From the NCBI GenBank assembly GCA_002779455.1, contig PEWM01000014.1:1-10281 (forward strand): a stretch of DNA of 10,281 bases. The letters run 5' to 3'. Under the pieces are notes generated by a model. That model had not been told where the DNA came from, did no database searches, and saw only the letters and a program-made list of their open reading frames with translations. Below, piece by piece: positions 6,024-10,281 of the stretch. This stretch comes from Deltaproteobacteria bacterium CG07_land_8_20_14_0_80_60_11 (lineage in GTDB: Bacteria > Desulfobacterota > Desulfobaccia > Desulfobaccales > 0-14-0-80-60-11). A program made the position numbers and the translations under genes. The stretch's first letter is position 1. Each line of letters begins with the position of its first letter.

Positions 6024-6824
6024 TTAGTCCCAGGGCCAGATGCCGGCCAGGTGGTCCAGGGAGGGGTCCAGGCTGCCTTCCTGGTGGGGCTCCAGGGTAA
6101 TGAGGGGCCGGCGCCCCCGGCGGGCCAGGTAGTTGAGAGTTTCTCTGAGGGGGACCCGGCCGGCGCCCAGGGCCAGGTGGGTGTCGTGATCCCCGTGGTT
6201 GTCGTGGAGATGCAGGTGCCCGATGACCGGGGCCAGAGTTTCGAGCCACCGGGGGAAATCCCCGGTGCTGAAGGCCAGGAGGTGCCCCACGTCAAAGCAG
6301 ACCTGGAGGTTGGGCGCCCCCACCCGTCCCAGGACTTCCAGGAAGAGTTCCGGCTCGGTTTCGTGGACATTTTCCAGCATCACCGTCACGCCGTGAGGCG
6401 CCGCCAGGGCGGCCAACTCCTTCCAGGTGGCGGCGCTGCGGGCCAGCCAGCGCTCCTGGTCCCCGCGGTAGTGCCGGGCTTCATAGCCCAGGTGGCAGAC
6501 CACGGAAACCGGCCGAAATACCGGCAGATAACGGAACGCCTGGCGCCAGCGCCGGCGCGACGCGGCCAGGATGCCATCGTCCAGCGCCCCCGGGGCCAGG
6601 TCTTGAAAAGGGCCGTGCAGGGTGATCCGCCGCCCGGCCTCCTGAAAAGCCCGGGCCGCCCGGCGAAAGGCCCCGGGGGGGTAATGTCCCAAGCTATAGG
6701 CGTCCAGGCCAATTTCCGGATTCAGGCCCCGGTGCAAAAACTTCTCGAGGTACCCGGCCTGCAAAAACGGGAAGGGGAGATTGACCTGGACCTGGGCCAC
6801 CAGGGCCGCCGCGCTTATCCCCAT
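6024..6824 (-). CDS. TIM-barrel sugar phosphate isomerase/epimerase or AP-endonuclease-2 family enzyme
   Basis: A 266-residue soluble protein of the xylose-isomerase-like TIM-barrel superfamily (PF01261 type). A full metal-binding set is visible and lines up in order with endonuclease IV: His70 (ITLHGPF), His111 (VCHLGY), Glu151 (LENVHE), Asp178 and His181 (CFDVGH), His205 (HLHDN), Asp214 and His216 (DTHLALGAG), and Glu245 (ITLEPH). The HLHDN...D.H..LG.G arrangement is equally common in sugar-phosphate isomerases, and the barrel lacks the extra DNA-binding loops I would expect of Nfo, so an isomerase/epimerase is more likely. The substrate cannot be told. It follows the methylmalonyl-CoA epimerase gene by only 12 nt on the same strand, so the two are probably co-transcribed, although no shared pathway is evident. 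Confidence 0.85.
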   Translation of the reverse strand: MGISAAALVAQVQVNLPFPFLQAGYLEKFLHRGLNPEIGLDAYSLGHYPPGAFRRAARAFQEAGRRITLHGPFQDLAPGALDDGILAASRRRWRQAFRYLPVFRPVSVVCHLGYEARHYRGDQERWLARSAATWKELAALAAPHGVTVMLENVHETEPELFLEVLGRVGAPNLQVCFDVGHLLAFSTGDFPRWLETLAPVIGHLHLHDNHGDHDTHLALGAGRVPLRETLNYLARRGRRPLITLEPHQEGSLDPSLDHLAGIWPWD

Positions 6825-6836
6825 TAAGGTTTAGCC

Positions 6837-7244
6837 TCAGTCAGGGTACTGGCACAACTCCACCAGGAGGCCGAAGGTGGCCTTGGGGTGGAGAAAAGCC
6901 ACCAGGGCGCCGTGGGCGCCTTCCCGGGGGGTTTCATCGATAAGCCGCACTCCCGCGGCCTTCAATTCCGCCACCGCGGCGTGGATATCCTCCACCTCCA
7001 GGGCCAGGTGGTGGAAGCCCTCTCCTTTGTTCTCCAGAAACTTGGCCACCGGGCTATCCGCCGCCGTGGGCAGAAGCAATTCCAGGCTGCTTTCCCCTAC
7101 CTGGATAAAGCTCACCTTGACCTTCTGAGTTTCCACCACTTCATCACCCTTTAACTTCAGGCCAAGATTTTCGGCATAAAGTTTTTTAGGGGGGTCCAGA
7201 TCCTTCACCGCGATTCCCAGATGGGCGATGCGTTTGATCTTCAT
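6837..7244 (-). CDS. mce: Methylmalonyl-CoA epimerase
   Basis: A 135-residue VOC-superfamily (glyoxalase-fold) metalloenzyme that interconverts (R)- and (S)-methylmalonyl-CoA in propionate and odd-chain/branched amino-acid metabolism. It has the paired beta-alpha-beta-beta-beta motifs of the fold: MKIKRIAHLGIAVKDL with metal ligand His8, VSFIQVGESSLELL (45-57), GEGFHHLALEVEDI with His79, and the C-terminal LVELCQ with Glu129. The length is normal for the family. The start at 7244 is chosen because GGAGG stands 7 nt upstream and the residues match the family N-terminus; the frame stays open to 7331 but without homology. The mutase subunits are not in the window. A TATAAT with a poor -35 lies 20-odd nt upstream, giving it a promoter independent of the AT-rich cassette behind it. 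Confidence 0.93.
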   Translation of the reverse strand: MKIKRIAHLGIAVKDLDPPKKLYAENLGLKLKGDEVVETQKVKVSFIQVGESSLELLLPTAADSPVAKFLENKGEGFHHLALEVEDIHAAVAELKAAGVRLIDETPREGAHGALVAFLHPKATFGLLVELCQYPD

Positions 7245-7265
7245 AGAATTTCCTCCATGCGGATG

Positions 7266-7271
7266 ATTATA
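7266..7271 (-). promoter_or_regulatory. Possible -10 element of mce
   Basis: A perfect TATAAT on the minus strand, placed so that transcription would start near 7259, just ahead of the GGAGG ribosome site of mce. No good -35 hexamer lies 16-18 nt upstream (GGTTTT or AGGTTT), so the call is weak. Confidence 0.3.
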
Positions 7272-7346
7272 TTTTTTCGAGCCGTTCCAAAACCTGTTAG
7301 TCAGCAAGAGTCTGATTTTTATGAGGAACAAAAAGTAGAAACTGAT

Positions 7347-7775
7347 TCAGGCGGGTTTTCTCATGTAACAGGCAATATTCCCATAAGCCGGCTTTGGTCC
7401 GCAAAGCGCATTCAAATCATGTTCAATGTCTTTGTACCTTCCACACTTACTAGTCCATCTTCCATTCGGTAATTGGCGAGCAGCATGCGTTGGCGACCCA
7501 TCATCTTTAACAAAGATTGCAATTTTGACAAAACCTTCTTCATATAGCTCATTTTCGCATGTTGTAAATCCCAATGTTTCAAAAGCGGCAATAAACGCAT
7601 CAAGAGTTACTATTCGCGGAGATTCTCTTGGCCAATAGCAACCTCTCTCTGGCCACCAAAAATTGTTCGTATCCTCAGCAGCCCATGCAATGCAGTTATA
7701 TTTTTTATCTGTAGGACTTTTAATCTCAAAAATGCTATTTTGTAATCCAGGGAATGCAGTCATTAATTCAATCAT
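7347..7775 (-). CDS. Hypothetical protein, DUF7689-like (YNCIAWA family)
   Basis: A 142-residue soluble protein resembling a widespread family of unknown function (DUF7689 by recollection). Conserved-looking blocks in order: FEIKSPTDKKYNCIAWAAED (16-35), WWP.....YWP (40-49), a helical stretch TLDAFIAAFETLGF (57-70), VKIAIFV (83-89), PTHAARQLPNGRWTSKCG (95-112) and DIEHDL (116-121). Asn27-Cys28 at the head of a helix, followed much later by His97 at a strand-like segment and then Asp116/His119, recalls the Cys-His layout of papain-like/NlpC enzymes; this is inference. It is the last gene of a three-gene cassette: its ATG overlaps the stop of the gene before it as TAATG. The gene is AT-rich, unlike the surrounding GC-rich genes, suggesting acquisition by transfer. 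Confidence 0.8.
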   Translation of the reverse strand: MIELMTAFPGLQNSIFEIKSPTDKKYNCIAWAAEDTNNFWWPERGCYWPRESPRIVTLDAFIAAFETLGFTTCENELYEEGFVKIAIFVKDDGSPTHAARQLPNGRWTSKCGRYKDIEHDLNALCGPKPAYGNIACYMRKPA

Positions 7776-8248
7776 TAGTTTATGCTATTCTCCTGTCCCC
7801 ATTCAATCCACGCATTTGTCATTCGACCAAGATTCCCTTCATCCTCAGGCAATACTGGATTAACCCCAGTAATGGCTTCTAATGCCCAAAACAAGTAGTC
7901 AGGATTTTGCTTAAGTTCATTTATAATTATAGGAACGACGGCAGGACCCATACCAATAATTGCCTGATATGAGCGCAACATCACCATTTCTGTCATAGAT
8001 GACATGAAAATAGCTTCTTCCTGCCATTCGTTTAATAGTCTTTTGAATTTCTCATGAAGAGTCTCAGTTCCGACTTCACATACGTTTAATCTTGGAGTCG
8101 CTTGTTGATAATTGGATATGTCGGCCCCATATTGAAGTTTCTTTGAAGGCTTTTTTCTTCGTGAGAGGATTTTTGACTTTTTCAGCCATCCCAATTCACT
8201 TCCTTTCGGAGTGCGATTCATTTCATATGAGACTATGGCTGCTTCCAT
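7775..8248 (-). CDS. Hypothetical HEAT-like protein of AT-rich cassette
   Basis: A 157-residue protein of unknown function. I start at the ATG at 8248 because it overlaps the preceding stop as TAATG and has GGAGGAAGAA in front; an ATG at 8269 would add seven residues derived from that ribosome-site sequence. The first 60 residues are basic and low in order (KKSKILSRRKKPSKK at 23-37). The rest is helical: a stretch LHEKFKRLLNEWQEEA (64-79), then LRSYQAIIGMGPAVVPIIINEL (91-112), a HEAT-repeat-like helix pair, then LFWALEAITGVNPV (119-132) and a closing AWIEWG (146-151). These blocks recall a common bacterial family without an assigned role that I believe often sits beside YNCIAWA proteins. It is translationally coupled to both neighbours and may be the binding or immunity partner in the set. 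Confidence 0.75.
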   Translation of the reverse strand: MEAAIVSYEMNRTPKGSELGWLKKSKILSRRKKPSKKLQYGADISNYQQATPRLNVCEVGTETLHEKFKRLLNEWQEEAIFMSSMTEMVMLRSYQAIIGMGPAVVPIIINELKQNPDYLFWALEAITGVNPVLPEDEGNLGRMTNAWIEWGQENSIN

Positions 8249-8934
8249 TAATCTTCTTCCTCCAGGCATTGGATGGCAAGATTATCTGTAATCATCCTCT
8301 TTAGACATTCATGCTTTTTAATAGCGCGTTCAATGGTATTCATTAGTTGCTGAAGGTCATTCTCACTTAACCCGAAATAAAACGCCTTTTCCTCATAATC
8401 CTCGTAGTAATCTATTTTTAAAGAATGTACAATAACAGCCGCAGAAGGCTTAATATCTGGCTTGTCTGGCCTAAACACTGCCCTAATATCTGAGTAAATT
8501 TCAGAACGACGAAATACGTGCTGGTTTTGCGGCATTAATCTGTATGCTTTAGCTCTTACTCCAAGGGTATCATGTAATGATAGTATCTCCTTGAGGAATA
8601 AGCTAAATAATTCAAAATCAGTTTCCGATATTTCTTTGATTTCCTTTTTATCAATTTCTTTAATAGCATCCATGAGTGTTAAAACATTTGAATCAATACC
8701 TTCTCCTGATGTGTCATAAAGGTTATATAGTTTGAATAAAACCTCAATAGTTTTGTCGGCTTCCTTGCGCTCTCTGTTTGATATCGTTACATAGTGCTTG
8801 GCGAAATCATCCGCATGGGGGACATTCGTCGGGTCTTTAATGATTTCCAAAAAAGCCTTTCTCTTCTCTTGTTTTAACGAAAGGAGGCTAATGAAGATTT
8901 TCCAATCTTCCTTAGGAATAGTAAACTTTGCCAT
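8248..8934 (-). CDS. Hypothetical protein, first gene of AT-rich cassette
   Basis: A 228-residue soluble protein of unknown function. Residues 1-120 look mainly helical and charged (WKIFISLLSLKQEKRKAFLEII; a second helical region around 60-120). Residues 127-215 form the recognisable conserved part: VRAKAYRLMP, RRSEIYSDIRAVF (142-154), AAVIVHSLKIDYYED (165-179), FYFGLSENDLQQLMNTIERAIKKHECL (185-211). The block DIR-VF...VIVHSLKI...L...DL..L...IERA..K recurs, as I remember, in a widespread uncharacterised bacterial family. GAGGAC lies 8 nt before the ATG. The stop overlaps the next start (TAATG). Base composition is AT-rich and codons end in A/T far more often than in dxr or rseP. A promoter is predicted about 85-115 nt upstream. 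Possible roles are sensor or antitoxin-like; neither is demonstrated. Confidence 0.78.
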   Translation of the reverse strand: MAKFTIPKEDWKIFISLLSLKQEKRKAFLEIIKDPTNVPHADDFAKHYVTISNRERKEADKTIEVLFKLYNLYDTSGEGIDSNVLTLMDAIKEIDKKEIKEISETDFELFSLFLKEILSLHDTLGVRAKAYRLMPQNQHVFRRSEIYSDIRAVFRPDKPDIKPSAAVIVHSLKIDYYEDYEEKAFYFGLSENDLQQLMNTIERAIKKHECLKRMITDNLAIQCLEEED

Positions 8935-8962
8935 TTTTAATAGTCCTCACAGGCGGATTCAG

Positions 8963-8980
8963 CGCTCACGCCACTGAGCG
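8963..8980 (-). promoter_or_regulatory. Leader inverted repeat of the cassette
   Basis: A perfect 6-bp inverted repeat, CGCTCA and TGAGCG separated by 6 nt, lies in the predicted 5' leader between promoter and first gene. It could be a repressor site or an mRNA hairpin about 30 nt before the start codon. Confidence 0.4.
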
Positions 8981-9018
8981 AACCATACCACTAATTTTAG
9001 CCATCTAAAAGTAAAATT

Positions 9019-9048
9019 ATTATATAATTACAGGAGCCAGGATTGCAA
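9019..9048 (-). promoter_or_regulatory. Predicted promoter of the three-gene cassette
   Basis: On the minus strand TTGCAA (9048-9043) is followed after 18 nt by a perfect TATAAT (9024-9019) in AT-rich surroundings. Start of transcription would be near 9012, giving a leader of about 78 nt before the ATG at 8934. Confidence 0.55.
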
Positions 9049-9273
9049 ATCCACTACCGCAAACTCGAACATTCCGTATTTTTTAAGCTACCATGATCAG
9101 TTGACGGACTAATCGTTCCGGGGCATACGGCCCCGGGCCCGGGTGCGGACCATGGCCACCGGGGGGGCCACCCAAACTCTTCTTGTCATTAGCCCCTCGA
9201 ATTATATATGATGGCGTCAGGAAGGCAAAGCCCGGGGTGCCCGGACGGCGATTTTTCTGGTTTGAGAAGTTCT
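9049..9273. other. Intergenic stretch with hairpin, no gene seen
   Basis: The gene-free gap between the cassette and the M20 peptidase runs from 8935 to 9359; this is its part not taken up by the cassette promoter and the repeat. It contains a perfect hairpin CCGGGGC-ATACG-GCCCCGG (9118-9136) without a T tract, and a possible plus-strand promoter for the peptidase: TTGTCA (9183-9188), 16 nt, TATATG (9205-9210). Composition changes from AT-rich to GC-rich near 9110, marking the outer edge of the cassette. Nothing else is supported. Confidence 0.4.
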
Positions 9274-9333
9274 TGGTGGCGCCGGCATCTTGCCGGTGCG
9301 GGGTGGCACTGGCTGGAAAGCCTGTGCCACCAA
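9274..9333. repeat. Compound palindromic (REP-like) repeat, copy 2
   Basis: A second copy of the element at 1573-1650, in the same orientation. TTGGTGGC and GCCACCAA form the outer arms; inside are CCGGCA-TCT-TGCCGG, identical to copy 1, and an imperfect hairpin GGCACTGGCT-GGA-AAGCCTGTGCC with one T-T mismatch. The region between the two hairpins is GGTGCGGGGT here instead of a short spacer. It lies in the leader of the M20 peptidase gene. Confidence 0.8.
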
Positions 9334-9359
9334 CTTATCCGATACAGGCAGGTTGATTG

Positions 9360-10281
9360 ATGACGCAAGCTGAGAAATTCCGGCTCGTAAGTGAGCGCCT
9401 GGATAGCTATCCGGACCGGGTGATCGAGTTGCAGCGGCAACTGGTCTCCCGGGTGGCGTTGGCCCCGGAGGTGGGGGGGACCGGCGAGGCCGACAAAGCC
9501 GCTTTCCTGGCGGAGGTGCTTAAGAGTTGGGGGCTTGAGGTCGCCGACTATCCGGCCCCGGATGACCGGGTGCCGGGCGGGACGCGCCCCAACCTGGTGG
9601 CGTACCTGCCCGGGAGGCGGCCGGAAAAGGTCTGGGTCCTGAGCCATACGGACGTGGTGCCCCCGGGGGACCTGAGCCTCTGGGAGTCCGACCCCTTCAC
9701 CCTCCGGGTGGACGGCGACCGCCTCTACGGGCGGGGCACGGAAGACGACCATCACGGCATCGTCATGTCGCTCCTGGCCGTGAGGGCCTTCCTGGATTTG
9801 CGCCTCACCCCGGAGCGCACCCTGGCCCTGGCCCTGGTGGCGGACGAAGAAACCGGCAACGAGCGCGGCCTGGCCTACCTGTTGCGGGAGCACCGCGGTC
9901 TCTTTTCCCCCCAGGACTTGATCATCGTTCCCGATGCCGGCAGCAATGACGGCGCCATGATCGAGGTGGCGGAAAAGAGCATCCTCTGGCTCAAGGTAAC
10001 GCTCTTGGGGCAGCAGGGCCACGCCTCCCGGCCGCATAAGGCCAAAAATACCCTGAGGGCCGCAGCCCACGTAATCGTGGCTCTAGATGACCTGCACCGG
10101 GAATTTCCCCGGCACAACCCGCTGTTCCGGCCCCCCATGAGCACCTTCGAACCCACCCGAAAAGAGGCCAACGTGCCCAACATCAACACCATTCCGGGCA
10201 AAGGCGTCTTCTACCTGGACTGCCGGGTGTTGCCGGACTACGACCTGACCCAGGTAACAGAACGGGTCCGGGTCATCGCCA
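9360..10281 (+). CDS. M20-family metallopeptidase/deacylase (cut by window edge)
   Basis: The open frame runs from the ATG at 9360 off the right end, giving 307 residues of a protein that should be about 400. It belongs to the M20 (ArgE/DapE/carboxypeptidase) di-zinc hydrolases, which cleave amide bonds of small acylated amino acids or peptides in the cytoplasm. Metal and catalytic residues are visible: His96 and Asp98 in SHTDVV, bridging Asp129 in GRGTEDDHHG, the general base Glu163 and ligand Glu164 in ADEETG, Asp192 in PDAGSNDG, and substrate-binding His221 in GQQGHASRP within the start of the dimerisation domain. The final metal histidine lies beyond the window. NVPNINTIPG and FYLDCRVLP are typical of the family. 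It cannot be assigned to ArgE, DapE or a dipeptidase from this part. The ribosome site is weak (GGCAGG); a TTG at 9357 is an alternative start. Confidence 0.9.
   Translation, partial: MTQAEKFRLVSERLDSYPDRVIELQRQLVSRVALAPEVGGTGEADKAAFLAEVLKSWGLEVADYPAPDDRVPGGTRPNLVAYLPGRRPEKVWVLSHTDVVPPGDLSLWESDPFTLRVDGDRLYGRGTEDDHHGIVMSLLAVRAFLDLRLTPERTLALALVADEETGNERGLAYLLREHRGLFSPQDLIIVPDAGSNDGAMIEVAEKSILWLKVTLLGQQGHASRPHKAKNTLRAAAHVIVALDDLHREFPRHNPLFRPPMSTFEPTRKEANVPNINTIPGKGVFYLDCRVLPDYDLTQVTERVRVIA

Noticed and set aside
9118..9136. Perfect 7-bp GC hairpin as a transcription terminator
   Set aside because: No T tract follows on either strand and no gene ends next to it; kept only as a hairpin within the intergenic entry.
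9189..10070. Minus-strand open frame of 293 codons near the right end
   Set aside because: It is an antisense shadow of the M20 peptidase, which carries every expected metal ligand on the plus strand, and it also runs through the palindromic repeat.

Overview
The window looks like a piece of a GC-rich bacterial chromosome, most likely a Deltaproteobacterium (Desulfobacterota/Syntrophobacterales type). This is inferred from the dxr-rseP-tsaB gene order, the short single-PDZ RseP, the methylmalonyl-CoA epimerase and the abundance of REP-like intergenic palindromes. No rRNA, tRNA, CRISPR array or transposase gene was seen.

Layout. (1) 1-1785: a small STAS-like gene on the plus strand; then 495-725, a gene-free, very GC-rich stretch rich in perfect stems that is a candidate structured RNA; then, on the minus strand, a protein with an E2 (ubiquitin-conjugating-like) signature whose reading frame runs past its first ATG; then a compound palindromic repeat. 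(2) 1786-4983: a minus-strand housekeeping run, transcribed dxr, rseP, tsaB (isoprenoid precursor synthesis, site-2 membrane protease, tRNA t6A synthesis). Between rseP and tsaB lies an AT-rich stretch bracketed by inverted heptamer repeats. (3) 5275-5951: a plus-strand VapBC toxin-antitoxin pair with a palindrome over its likely promoter and apparently no Shine-Dalgarno sequence. (4) 6024-7244: methylmalonyl-CoA epimerase followed closely by a TIM-barrel sugar-phosphate isomerase/AP-endonuclease-like enzyme. (5) 7347-8934: a distinctly AT-rich three-gene cassette (228, 157 and 142 aa), its genes joined by two identical TAATG stop/start overlaps and preceded by a good promoter. (6) 9360 to the right edge: an M20-family metallopeptidase, cut by the window, with a second copy of the compound palindrome just before it.

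The housekeeping genes are ordinary. The accessory material is where the interest lies. The three-gene cassette appears to have been acquired by transfer. Its last protein carries a conserved NC...TH pattern suggestive of a papain-like cysteine enzyme, the middle one is HEAT-like, and the first has a conserved C-terminal domain. I infer, without proof, a stress, defence or toxin-antitoxin-like module. The second point of interest is the candidate RNA at 495-725, which contains two mutually exclusive helices. The third is the orphan E2-like protein.
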